A DNA stretch of 64,000 bases from Liolophura sinensis (taxonomy: Eukaryota; Mollusca; Polyplacophora; Chitonida; Chitonidae): contig NC_088305.1 of assembly GCF_032854445.1 (NCBI RefSeq), positions 16,541,717-16,605,716 on the forward strand, given 5' to 3'. Below are positions 21,406-32,345 of the stretch, piece after piece (the first letter of the stretch is position 1; every line of letters begins with the position of its first letter). The translations under genes and the position numbers were made by a program. Under the pieces are notes generated by a model. It was not told where the DNA came from, did not search any database, and worked only from the letters and a program-made list of their open reading frames with translations.

Positions 21406-24400
21406 GTAAGATAAAATGCTACTTGGACACCTGATGTTATCAAGTGTATAGTTCTGCCTAAATAGTTAAGTGTCATTTAGTTGATGTTAGCTCCAATTTT
21501 TTTTTTTACCTCGCCGGGTCGATCACGATAGGATGAATCACTGTCATGTTCTGTTCATTGCAGGTCATATCAACGGCCGTTTGTGATGTTTTGGTTAAAA
21601 ATAAGATATTTATTTATTTTCCTCTTGGCCAGGAACAGAAAAAAACTTACAATAGATGCATGTAAGTGTAAGATATATAGGTTTATATCCATGTGCAGTT
21701 TCAAATCTAGGCAGTGTTAGTCTGTATTCTTTAGAATCTTCGAACACGCATGTAGTCTAGTTGCGGAATGCAACTGTCTGTATCGGCCAACACGAAGTGA
21801 TTGGAGAGTTACGGGGAAAAACTGCTTCTGATGTGTTAGGTCGAGCGTAAGCCACATTTACCGCCTCTTTACACGCAGAATGTTCCCTAGCGCAAATCGA
21901 TGTGAATCGAGTGGTCCCCATATAGGCCATAATCAACAAACCTGTTCTGAGTCTCGCCGAACCAACAACAATCAACGATAACTGCACAAGTTCACAAAAT
22001 AAATACATTTTTTATGAGGATGCGGTAAATGGGGCATACCGTCGATCCGACACATTAGAAGCAGTTATTCCCCATAACTCTGCCAGTACTTTTTGTTGGT
22101 TGATACAGAAAGTTACAGGCCTGTGCTATGTAAATTCACACCTGTACACATAGACAGCTAGTGGAAATAGCAACTTTGTCCCAGGCCTTTTTTGAGGGAG
22201 TGTACCTTAGTCAAATGATTGCTCTGACGTTCGGCTAGGCAATGTTTTCTTCAGCCAAGGATGGCTCCAACCCAATGTCAAAATGTGTTCCATTTGAAAA
22301 CCTGATGCAGTTGCCTGCTCTTGCCAAATATGTTGAAGCTGTCAGTGGTAATAATGGGTGGCTTTGAGCGTTACCAAATAATCTCAGGGGTCACATGGAC
22401 TAAGAAATAACCTATCAGCTTTGTGCTTGCTGACTTTAAGCCATAGAAACATATTTGATCGGTAACTTCAGTCTCAAATTACCATGGCAACTGCTTCAGG
22501 TTTTTAAATGGGGCACATTCTGACATTGGTTTTGGGGCATCTTTGGCCCCCCCCCAAAATTCTGTCAAACATAACCGAGTAATTTGGCCTCTGCCTCTGT
22601 GGGTGCTTTTGATTTCTAGCTAGTAGTCTGTTAAAGGTATGAAAAGAAAACAAAAAGTGAGAAATCTCAAGTTTATCTGTATTAATGAACATTCATTTTT
22701 AAATTAAAGTGCGAAGTTTTTAACCATCGTCATGAATTATGTACGTGCACGTAGCAGGATTTGTGCAGAGGGAGACTCTGAGAGTGAGGGAACAGCCATT
22801 CTCTGGTTGATTACGACTGATAGTATGCAGCATGAGATCCAGAGAGTAACCTGAATATTTGTGTTAAGTTACAGTATGTAACATGGTGACAAAATGTTTG
22901 AGCGTGTAACTGCAAAAGTTACTGCAGCCTGTTGTCATAAATAAACAGAACTGTGACGGCTGTATCAGTAACACACTACTTGTACATTCAAGTTGTCATG
23001 GTAACAGGGTGCATTTGAGTGAGTAAATAAATAAGTAAATACTACATGTGCTAAAGGTTTGTATTTATATGCTTGGTTCCATTGAATATGAAGAACGCAA
23101 AAAACATCTCTAATTTTTGTTTTGTTTTTCTAGTATTTATTCCCCAGTATTTTCTATCAGGTGGTAGTTTTGTACTTGTGCATAGCCCTATATTTGGCTT
23201 ATTTATTTCCTGTAAATTCTGTTGCCTGCTAGCCTAGTCAGTGTTAGTACAGGTCCAGGGCATAGGGCTGTGTCTATTTGATCGAGGGGTGTGCAGATGG
23301 AAAGGTGCGGGTGTTTGGAAGTTGTGGCAACATTCGGGTTCTTGAAATATCTGCATACGTCCATGCCACTCGTATATCTGTTTGCGCTGTCTTGCGCTCG
23401 TAGAAGGCCACTCATCTATTGCCAATATGGTGTTCATATCTGTTCATCGCATGTGTGAAAGTTCATCAGTACCTTGCCAAAGGTCAGTGGTTTTTCCTAG
23501 GACACTCCTGTTCCTTCACTCATAAAACTGCATGACCACCATCGAATAAGTGAAATTTTTAGTATTGCACTGCGCAACAGTATATAATTACAGAAATACT
23601 TACCTACATGCATGGGGCCTCCGTGGCTCAGTTGGTTAGCGCGCTAGCGCAGCGTAATGACCCAGGAGTCTCTCACCAATGCGGTCGCTGTGAGTTCAAG
23701 TCCAGCTCATGCTGGCTTTCTCTCCGGCCGTATGTGGGAAGGTCTGTCAGCTACCTGCGGATGGTCGTTGGTTTCCCCCGGGTTCTACCCGGTTTCCACC
23801 CACCATAATGCTGGCCGCCGTCGTATAAGTGAAATATTCTTGAGTACGGCGTAAAACACCAATCAAAAAAAAAAAAAAAAAAAAAAAAAAACCTACATGC
23901 ATGCATACTTATTTGTTACATTGCACATGTGCAGATGTTTAGGTGTTTAGGTGTTTTGCACTCCCATGTCTCTGAGTTCACTCCCTGAAATTATCCTGCT
24001 TGATTGGCAGATGTAGGTGGTAATCCTGAATTCATCAAAATTGTCTAGGATGAACAATCAAACTGTTGATAGTCTGGATAACCCAGTGTCCTAAGGCTTT
24101 ACATTGTGTTATATTTAAGATGTTTTTCAGGTAGGAACAGATTTCAGGGAAATAAAACTTAATATTTCAGGTTTTAAATATTTTTATTTTTTTTATTTTG
24201 CTTTTTAAATGAAATATCTATGTCTGGATTTACAAGTAAGACAAACACTTACCCACATGAAGTTATTGCCGGTTATATTATATATGTAGCAGACTATAAG
24301 AAATGAATAGGAAAGTATTAATTCTTAAAAATAAAACAAAATATACAATGTACCAAAAACGATTTGGGGCATTATGGTGTAACATTTCTCTTAAAAATAT

Positions 24401-27400
24401 GGTTGTGTAAAAAAACAGTCGTGTAGCAGAGCACGTAATCAGTGTTAATCTCTGGTTATATCTGTTCTCAAGGTCAGGTATTTGAAAAAGTTTCTACTAC
24501 ATATACCTCACTGACTTTAAGTAGGGATTCGCCAACTTATGTGGTGTGCACGTCTCCCCAATTTGATACACAGGTTGGTCACTTGTAACAGACTCTTTTG
24601 ATAAGGTCAAAGTCTGCCTAAATGTTAGCGTTGCTATAAAGACTTGTTCAGATAAATTTGCAATGTACACATTAATAAATTAAGCAAACACTGCCTAAAC
24701 TACATGAACATGTGTGTGTGTTGCGCACTTGCTTTAAGTCTGTTTAAGTTTGCTCCAGTCCTCAAACAATTCCTCAAGTCCTTCCCTTCATCACAACAGG
24801 GTTAGCTCGTTCATATAAATTTATAACGCACTCATTGGCTGAGTGGTCTAGAGTGCTGCAACATTCGACCAATGATTTTGAGGGTTAAAATACTGGCTTT
24901 GGATCGACTGCATCTAATGTCCCTCCTTTCATTCTTGTGGCAGCGCTACTTCTGATTCCATACTTGGCGAAAGCTCATTATGTCACAAAAAGATTGAAAA
25001 CCATTCAAGTTTTTAAGCAAATAAATTTTAATTTTAACTGACTTTTGTGTTTCTTTTCAAGGCATTCCTGAAGGCTGCTGAAGAAGCAAAGCAGCTTAAG
25101 TCTGAGCCATCTCAGGAAGATATGTTAGAGTTGTACTCGTACTACAAGCAGGCTACAGTCGGAGATGTCAACACAGGTACGAGAGAATAAGGCACACATT
25201 ACAGGTCATAATAGTGGATGTCAACACAGGTACGAGAGAATAAGGCACACATTACAGGTCATAATAGTGGATGTCAACACAGGTACGAGAGAATAAGGCA
25301 CACATTACAGGTCACAATAGTGGATGTCAACACAGGTACGAGAGAATAAGACACACATTACAGGTCATAATAGTGGATGTCAACACAGGTACGAGAGAAT
25401 AAGGCACACATTACAGGTCACAATAGTGGATGTCAACACAGGTACAAGAGAATAAGGCACACATTACAGGTCATAATAGTAGATGTCAACACAGGTACGA
25501 GAGAATAAGGCACACATTACAGGTCACAACAGTGGATGTCAACACAGGTGCGAGAGAATAACGCACACATTACAGGTCACAACAGTGGATGTCGGCATTG
25601 GGGCTAGAGAATAACTAACATATTACAGGTCACAACAGTCAGTGTCAGCATTGGTTCTAGAGAATAACGCACACATTACAGGTCACAACAGTGGATGTCA
25701 GCATAGGTGCTAGAGGATAACGCACACATTACGGGTCACAACAGTGGATGTCAGCATAGGTACTAGAGAATAACGCACACATTACGGGTCACAAGAGTGG
25801 ATGTCAGCATAGGTGCTAGAGAATAACACCCACATCACAGGTCACAACAGTGGATGTCAGCATAGGTGCTAGAGAATAATGCACACATTGCAGGTCACAA
25901 CAGTGGATGTCAACATAGGTGCTGGAGGATAACGTGCACATTACAGGTCACAACAGTGGTTGTCAGCATAGGTTCTAGAGAATAACCCACACATTACAGG
26001 TCACAGTAGTGGATGTCAACATTGTTGCTAGAGAATAACGCACACATTACAGGTCACAACAGTGGTTGTCAACGTAGGTGCTAGAGCATAACCCACACAT
26101 TATAGGCCACAACAGTGGATATCGGCATTGTTGCTAGAGAATAGCACACACATTACAGGTCACAAGAATGGATGTCACCATTGGTGCTAGAGAATAACGC
26201 ACACATTACAGGTCACAGCAGTGGATGTCAGCATTGGTGCTAGAGAATAACGCACACATTACAGGTCACAACAGTGGTTGTCAACATAGGTGCTAGAGAA
26301 TAACGCACACATTACAGGTCACAACAGTGGATGTCAGCATAGGTGCTAGAGAATAACGCACACATAAGAGGTCACAACAGTGGTCGTCAGCATAGGTGCT
26401 AGAGAATAATGCACACATTACAGGTCACAACGGTGGATGTCAGCATAGGTGCTAGAGAATAACGCACACATTACAGGTCACAACAGTGAATGTCAGCATA
26501 GGTGCTAGAGAATAACACCCACATTACAGGTCACAATATTGGATGTCAGCATAGGTGCTAAAAAATAATGCACACATTACAGGTCACAACAGTGGTTGTC
26601 AACATAGGTGCTAGAGAATAACGAACACATTACAGGTCACAACAGTGGATGTCAACATAGGTGCTAGAGAATAAGGCACACATTACAGGTCACAACAGTG
26701 GATGTCAACATAGGTGCTAGAGAATAATGCACACATTGCAGGTCACAACAGTGGATGTCAGCATAGGTGCTAGAGAATAACGCACACATTACAGGTCACA
26801 ACAGTGGATGTCAGCGTAGGTGCTAGAGAATAACACACACATTACAGGTCACAACAGTGGTTGTCAACGTAGGTGCTAGAGAATAACGCACACATTACAG
26901 GCCACAACAGTGGATGTCGGCATTGGTGCTAGAGAATAGCACACACATTACAGGTCACAAGAGTGGATGTCAGCATTGGTGCTAGAGAATAACGCACACA
27001 TTACAGGTCACAGTAATGGATGTCAGCATTGGTGCTAGAGAGTAACACCCACATTACAGGTCACAATATTGGATGTCAGCATTGGTGCCAAAGAATAATG
27101 CACACATTACAGGTCACATCAGTGGTTGTCAGCATAGGTGCTAGGGAATAACGCACACATTACAGGTCACAACAGTGGATGCCAGCATAGGTGCTAGAGA
27201 ATAACGCACACATTACAGGTCACAACAGTGGATGTCAGCATAGGTGCTAGAGTATAACGCACACATTGCAGGTCACAACAGTGGATTTCAGCATAGGTGC
27301 TAGAGAATAACGCACACATTGCAGGTCACAACAGTGGATGTCAACATAGGTGCTAGAGAATAGCGCACACATTACAGGTCACAACAGTGGTTGTCAATAT

Positions 27401-29476
27401 AGGTGCTAGAGAATAACGCACACATTACAGGTCACAACAGTGGTTGTCAGCATTGGTGCTAGAGAATGACTCACACATTACCGGTCACAACAGTGGTTGT
27501 CAGCATAGGTGCTAGAGAATGACGCACACGTTACAGGTCACAACAGTGGATGTCAGCATAGGTGCTAGAGAATAACGCACACATTACAGGTCACAACAGT
27601 GGATGTCAACATAGGTGCTAGAGAATAACGCACACATGACAGGTCACAACAGTGGATGTCAGCATAGGTGCTAGAGAATAACACCCACATTACGGGTCAC
27701 AACAGTGGATGCCAGCATAGGTGCTAGAGAATAACGCACACATGACAGGTCACAGCAGTGGATGTCAGCATAGGTGCTAGAGAATAACACCCACATTACA
27801 GGTCACAATGGTGGATGTCCGCATTGGTGCTAAAGAATAACGCACACATTACAGGTCACAACAGTGGATGTCGGCATTGGTGCTAGAGAATAGCACACGC
27901 ATTACAGGTTACAACAGTGGATGTCATCATAGGTGCTAGAGAATAGCACACACATTACAGGTCACAGTAGTGGATGTCAACATTGGTTCTAAAGAGAATA
28001 ACGCACACAGGTCACAGTAGTGGATGTCGGCATTGGTGCTAGAGAATAACGCACACATTACAGGTCACAATGGTGGATGTCCGCATTGGTGCTAAAGAAT
28101 AACGCACACATTACAGGTCACAACAGTGGATGTCGGCATTGGTGCTAGAGAATAGCACACGCATTACAGGTCACAGTAATGGATGTATAGGTGCTACACA
28201 ACTGCTCTGTTATTATTGTAAGTGTACTAATTGTTTGATAAACTGTTTACAGAACGCCCTGGAATGCTGGATTTTAAGGGAAAAGCAAAATGGGATGCAT
28301 GGTCCAGCAGGAAGGGTGAGTCTTTCGCTTGATCATATTGTGATTTTTAAAGTGACAACTTAAAAAGAACAGGATCGTTGGAGACATAAAGTTATCTAAA
28401 ACTGCATGTGCAGTATTTATTTCTTTTTAAAGTCACTTTTCAGATTATTATTGACTGAATAAAACTGACTTCAATACATAAATTCTTGGATACCAGGGCT
28501 TTATGTATAACGTTTGACGCCAGTGACGTGCAACCAAGTTTTTTTTACTTTCATGTTCATCTTTCGGTGAAATTATATTTTTTCTCTTTAGCACAAAAAA
28601 GAGCCTATCCAACATTAAATGTGGTATTTCAAGTCCACTTCATGCTGGCTTCCTCTCCCACCGTATGTGGGAAGGTCTGACAGCAACCTGCGGATGATCA
28701 TCGGTTTCATATGGGCTTTGATGGGTTTTCTCCCACAATAATATACAGTCGCAACAGTCATAGAAGTGAAATATTCTTGAGTGCGGTGTAAAACACCAAT
28801 CAAATAAACGAATAAAAAAATTGAATATGGTATTGATGAAGTGTGTCATTGACATCACAGAGAGATCCAAAATGGCTACCATATCACTGAAACCTTTAAC
28901 TAATCTGTAAAGTTCTCATTTGTCTACTGGGACCTCCATGGCTCAGTTGGTTAGCGCAGCATAATGACCCAGGAGTTTCTCACCAATGCGGTTGCTCTGA
29001 GTTCAAGTCCAGCTCATGTTGGCTTCCTCTCCGGCCGTACTTGGGAAGGTCTGTCAGCAACCTGCAGATGGTCGTGGGTTTCCCCCGGGCTCTGCCCGGT
29101 TTCCACCCACCATAATGCTGGCCGCTGTCGTATAAGTGAAATATTCTGGAGTACGGCATAAAACACCAATCAAATAAATAAATAAATAAATCATTTGTCT
29201 ACTGGCAGTTTACTTCATCTTTTTGTTTTTTTAAAAGTAACAAATTTGCTGTAACATTTGAAATTTATTTCCAAGAAATAATCTTTCAACACATTGAATA
29301 TCTGTTTCACACATGGGTTGAAGCCGAAAGTGTAAAAACAGTGAATAGGCTGTGGAAAAGATGTGATTATATTAGTCTTGAGCTGTATTTTTACAACAGG
29401 TATTTCAAAGGAACAAGCTGAATCAGCCTATATAGCCAAGGTAGAAAGTTTGAAGACAACTATTGGGCTGAAGTAA
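21391..29476 (+). CDS. DBI: Acyl-CoA-binding protein (ACBP / diazepam-binding inhibitor), 4 exons
   Basis: Exons 21391-21405, 25062-25176, 28253-28315 and 29400-29476 join in phase into an 89-residue protein, the usual ACBP length. ACBPs are cytosolic four-helix proteins that bind medium- to long-chain acyl-CoA esters and keep an intracellular pool for lipid metabolism. The signature [19 protein letters not shown] is followed by GKAKWDAW. Ligand-binding residues known from bovine ACBP (Tyr28, Lys32, Lys54, Tyr73) correspond to Tyr30, Lys34, Lys56 and Tyr75, all present. The start MSNSE is the typical short N-terminal exon, spliced directly after codon 5. No signal peptide or extra domain is seen, so this is the short cytosolic form. 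Intron 2 is swollen by a 3-kb minisatellite, and introns 1 and 3 carry SINEs. Confidence 0.96.
21406..23394. other. ACBP intron 1, first part, nothing recognised
   Basis: No repeat family or exon-like signal found; poly-T and poly-C stretches lie at about 21500 and 22550. Confidence 0.5.
23395..23580 (+). mobile_element. SINE-like copy with variant head (partner at 15583-15825)
   Basis: Blocks ccaatatggtgttcatatct, ggtcagtggtttttcc and accatcgaataagtgaaat match the order of 15583-15825, with much divergence. Confidence 0.5.
23615..23890 (+). mobile_element. tRNA-derived SINE, family A, full length with target-site duplication
   Basis: The head has an A-box-like tggctcagttggttagcgcg and a B-box-like gagttcaagtcc at tRNA spacing. 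The conserved body and a poly-A tail of about 30 A follow. A perfect 13-base duplication ACCTACATGCATG flanks it (23602-23614 and 23891-23903). That proves retroposition and suggests a young insertion. It lies in ACBP intron 1 in the sense orientation. Confidence 0.93.
23904..25061. other. ACBP intron 1, last part, nothing recognised
   Basis: AT-rich intron without clear repeats, ending in the tttctttttcaag acceptor region of exon 2. Confidence 0.5.
25062..25176 (+). CDS. DBI: ACBP exon 2
   Basis: This exon encodes [20 protein letters not shown] and then [18 protein letters not shown], i.e. helices 1 and 2 with Tyr30 and Lys34. The acceptor is tttcaag. The donor boundary GATGTCAACACAG/gtacgag is the sequence tandemly repeated in the following intron. 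Confidence 0.95.
25177..28198 (+). repeat. 53-bp minisatellite carrying reiterated 5' splice sites, ACBP intron 2 (~57 copies)
   Basis: The array starts at the first intron base. The unit is gtacgagagaataaggcaca, cattacaggtcataatagtg, gatgtcaacacag, and its last 13 bases equal the last 13 coding bases of exon 2. The first six or so units keep the exon-like gatgtcaacacag/gtacgag junction. Later units drift to gtcagcataggtgctagaga and ataacgcacacattacaggt, cacaacagtgg. It ends just before the intron's own acceptor region. Confidence 0.95.
28253..28315 (+). CDS. DBI: ACBP exon 3
   Basis: A 63-base exon after ctgtttacag and before gtgagt encodes [20 protein letters not shown] and the start of KG. 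This is the conserved [16 protein letters not shown] core with the CoA-contacting lysine. Confidence 0.95.
28630..28815 (+). mobile_element. SINE family A, 5'-truncated, in ACBP intron 3
   Basis: Starts at the B-box side (tcaagtccacttcatgctgg) and runs through gtgggaaggtctgacagcaa to gtaaaacaccaatcaaataa. Confidence 0.8.
28931..29190 (+). mobile_element. tRNA-derived SINE, family A, full length with target-site duplication, ACBP intron 3
   Basis: The head gacctccatggctcagttgg and gagttcaagtccagctcatg, the body and an (AAAT)n tail are all present. A 15-base perfect duplication TCATTTGTCTACTGG flanks it (28916-28930 and 29191-29205). Confidence 0.93.
29400..29476 (+). CDS. DBI: ACBP exon 4 and stop
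   Basis: After ttacaacag the frame reads [20 protein letters not shown] and TIGLK then TAA. This is helix 4 with Tyr75 of the acyl-CoA pocket and the family's usual C-terminal end. The 3' UTR end is not clear because AATAAA strings in the SINE tail near 29900 confuse polyadenylation signal calling. Confidence 0.94.
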
Positions 29477-29640
29477 GCTTTATAAAGGTAAACTCATTGT
29501 GTTAATTTCAAGTGAAGCCATTAGTTTTACTAATATCTTACTAAGTTTTCAAAAGAGCTATACTTGTAGTTGTATCCAATTATTGGCTTTAAAGTATGCC
29601 TGCCTTAAATTGCAATTTAAGATCATATTAAGAGCCAGTG

Positions 29641-29910
29641 TTGGCCTCCTTGGACAAAGTGGTTAGTGTGCCAGCACGGTGCAATGACCCAGGAGCCTCT
29701 CACCAATGAGGCTCCTATGAGTTCAAGTCCAGCTCATGTTGGTTTCTGCACTGGGTGTTCGTGAGGAGGTTTACTAGCAACTTGCTGAGGATTGTGGGTT
29801 TCCCCTCTCCTCTGCTCAGTTTCCTCCCACCATAATGCTGGTCAGCGTGGTATAACCGAAATATTCTTGACTACAGGTGTATGTGTTAAACATCAATCAA
29901 ATAAATAAAT
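29641..29910 (+). mobile_element. SINE family A, divergent full-length copy
   Basis: The head is altered (tggcctccttggacaaagtg, gttagtgtgcc), but gacccaggagcctctcacca, gagttcaagtccagctcatg and the AATAAATAAATAG end are present. It lies downstream of the ACBP stop, possibly within its 3' UTR. Confidence 0.8.
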
Positions 29911-30707
29911 AGTCACATTATTTTTTTGTCCCTGTTTATGACTTGTTCTATTGTGCTATGGCAGGGTCCGTCACTCTGTCATGTCTTGGGCATTGCCACC
30001 AGATATGCAGAATCGTTTGACTTCCAAGTTACACAATTTATTCACTTTGTGTCTCTAACAGCCGAGAAGAAGGCCGTTGAAAATGAGTTTCATCTCTCCA
30101 AAAACACCAGTCATATATCACCATGTAAATCATGTGAAGTTGATACATGCAGGTGTAACACAAATGCACTTAATTTATACAGGCACTATATTTATTTTTT
30201 CAGATTCCAGTAGGTGTGAGACTGGACATTGGCCAAACATGTCAAAACACGATCAATTGTAAAAGTTTTATTTTCTTTTATTTTAAGATGAAATTTCTTA
30301 GCATTTGCTTTGTACTCTTTTGAGTACACGATTGACAGTGTTACAACATTGCAGTTGATTTTGCATTTTGATACCAAATGTACCCATTAATATTCTAATC
30401 ACAGAAAATCTGTATTATTCAAATTCGATATAGCATTTGATTACAGCACTCATGTCCGTTCGTCAAGCTGTATGATTAATTTAACGTTTACTCAAATTTT
30501 AGATTGCCTTTTAATAACGTATTCATGGTATAAAATACAGTCCTGTATTTCCGGTAAATTTCTATGATATAATCAAACTGAATTCTAAATTATACTAGCA
30601 ACTATTTCATACATTTGCATCTCTCAACAATAAATTATTGGCTTTAAAGATTGTGTATGATATAATTTCTCTTAGTTTGTACTGAATGCAGGAGCTAATT
30701 ACTGGTT
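29911..30707. other. ACBP downstream region, nothing recognised
   Basis: AT-rich. A tctctaacag/CCGAGAAGAAG junction at about 30060 looks like an acceptor, but the frame after it has no recognisable homology. Confidence 0.4.
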
Positions 30708-31015
30708 GTGAATTCAAATCCATCTCATACTGGCTTCGATTTCGTCTGTGGCCTAATGGTCAGAGCGTCCGCTTCGAAGGTGGGAGACCACAGGTTTAAG
30801 CGCCGGGTCGGGTCATACCAACAACTTTTAAAATGGTACTTGCTGCTGCCTCGTTTGGTGCTCAGCACTGAGAGGTTAGAGCAAGGACACTTGATTGGTT
30901 GACCCAGTGTCAGTATAACGTGACTGACTGGGATGTAATGTCTGGTGCCTTTGGCATAATACTTCAGTGGCGACAACACTTTGGCTGCGTTACCTTACCC
31001 CGCCACAAGAAGAAA
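30708..31015 (+). mobile_element. SINE family B (tRNA-like head) joined to a family A scrap
   Basis: 30708-30736 is a family A B-box scrap (gtgaattcaaatccatctca). From 30737 a different tRNA-like head follows, with tggcctaatggtcagagcgt and acaggtttaagcgccggg. The tail has ctgagaggttagagcaagga and cagtgtcagtataacgtgac. Tail similarity recurs at 43045-43110 and about 19305. Confidence 0.65.
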
Positions 31016-31075
31016 CGATATATGTACTCGCACACTTAATGACTGTTATTGTTATATAGCTTAATGCTTGTTAAA

Positions 31076-31349
31076 TACAGGGTCAAAACTCGATCAGCGT
31101 ATTACGATGATTATGTGCGACATTATTATCACGCCGGTAACTAGACCGTTTGGGAATGTTTTATAGCAAGGTTGGTCTCGAACAACGTGGCCTTTGTTTT
31201 CAGTCAGATGAATTTTTGTGTGAATGTCAGTTTATGTCGTATAACCCTACACGGATGATGGTGTCGGATCCTACGCCCATCATATGCGGATGGTATACCC
31301 ATCTTGACTGTATGATCGACCTATGATGTGAGCATCTTCCTGTGATATA
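31076..31349 (+). repeat. Duplicated ~275-bp block, copy 1
   Basis: It is collinear with 33161-33439 over its whole length. Shared strings include aaactcgatc, tgaatgtcagtttatgtcgt, cggatcctacgcccatcata and gatgtgagcatcttcctgtg. Confidence 0.82.
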
Positions 31350-31399
31350 GGGATCGAGCAGTACATACATTCATGCTTGTCATGCGGGCATCCTCTCTG

Positions 31400-31532
31400 T
31401 TCATGCGTGAAAGGGTCTGTCAGCTACCCGCGGATGGTCGTGGGCTCCCCAGCTCTGCACGGGTTCCTGCCTTTCACGTTGAACGCTCATCTATGAATGA
31501 ATTATTCTTGAGTACACCACTCAAATAAATAA
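31400..31532 (+). mobile_element. SINE family A 3' fragment, degraded
   Basis: gggtctgtcagctacccgcg, gatggtcgtgggctcc and attattcttgagtac followed by caaataaataa identify it. The middle of the tail is scrambled. Confidence 0.65.
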
Positions 31533-31789
31533 TTTCTTGGGCTGGAACATGTGATTGCAGCAAACCTTTCATTATGCCGAGATTTTCGTCTCTCATCAAA
31601 TATTAAAATGACTGATAAACAAGGAAAGGGAGAGTTATTCTGCTTGGTCGCACGTAACAGTGTAAGAACCCATTGCTCAGACAGGGTGAAGTGATCCCCC
31701 TGCCATCTTCACCACCATCCTTCATTGAGAAAATTTAGTACCTTGGGTAGGTGTTTTTTTTTTTTTTTGTTTTATCTTATTTCCTCTTG

Positions 31790-32345
31790 ATTTTGACTGG
31801 TTTCCTTTTGGCTATGATAGGTTTCATCTCGACTGACCGTTTTTTTCCGGGTTATGACTGGTTTCATCTCGACTGACACGTTTTTCTCCGGGTTGTGACG
31901 GGTTTCTTCTCGACTGACCGTTTTTCTCCGGGTTGTGACGGGTTTCATCTCGACTGACACGTTTTTCTCCGGGTTGTGACGGGTTTCTTCTCGACTGACA
32001 CGTTTTTCTCCGGGTTGTGACGGGTTTCATCTCGACTGACACGTTTTTCTCCGGGTTGTGACGGGTTTCTTCTCGACTGACACGTTTTTCTCCGGGTTGT
32101 GACGGGTTTCATCTCGACTGACCGTTTTCCTCAGGGCTGTAATGGGTTTCCTTTTGACTGACCGTTTTTCTCTATGCTGTGACGGGTGTTATTTTCCCTG
32201 ATTTCCTCTGATCTATGAGGGGTTATATCTTGACTCACCGTTTTCCTCTGGGCTGTGAGGGATTTTGTTTCGTCGGATTGTTTTCCTCTGGGCTGTGGCA
32301 GATTTTGTTTCGACTGACTTTTCCTCGGGGCTGTGGCAGAAGATT
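31790..32345. repeat. ~38-41-bp minisatellite, about 14 copies
   Basis: Unit ggtttcatctcgactgacac, gtttttctccgggttgtgac. Two variants (catctcgactgacacg and cttctcgactgaccg) alternate in the middle, a higher-order dimer of about 80 bases. It degrades toward 32345. Minus-strand open frames here are repeat translations. Confidence 0.9.

Noticed and set aside
23615-23700. tRNA gene
   Set aside because: A- and B-box-like motifs are present, but the sequence is the head of a SINE with body, poly-A tail and target-site duplication.
25177-28198. CRISPR-like regular array
   Set aside because: There are no distinct spacers between short repeats; the whole 53-bp unit repeats, it lies in a eukaryotic intron and starts at a splice donor.
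30060-30213. Extra ACBP exon after tctctaacag
   Set aside because: The ACBP frame is already complete at 29476 and the peptide shows no family similarity.
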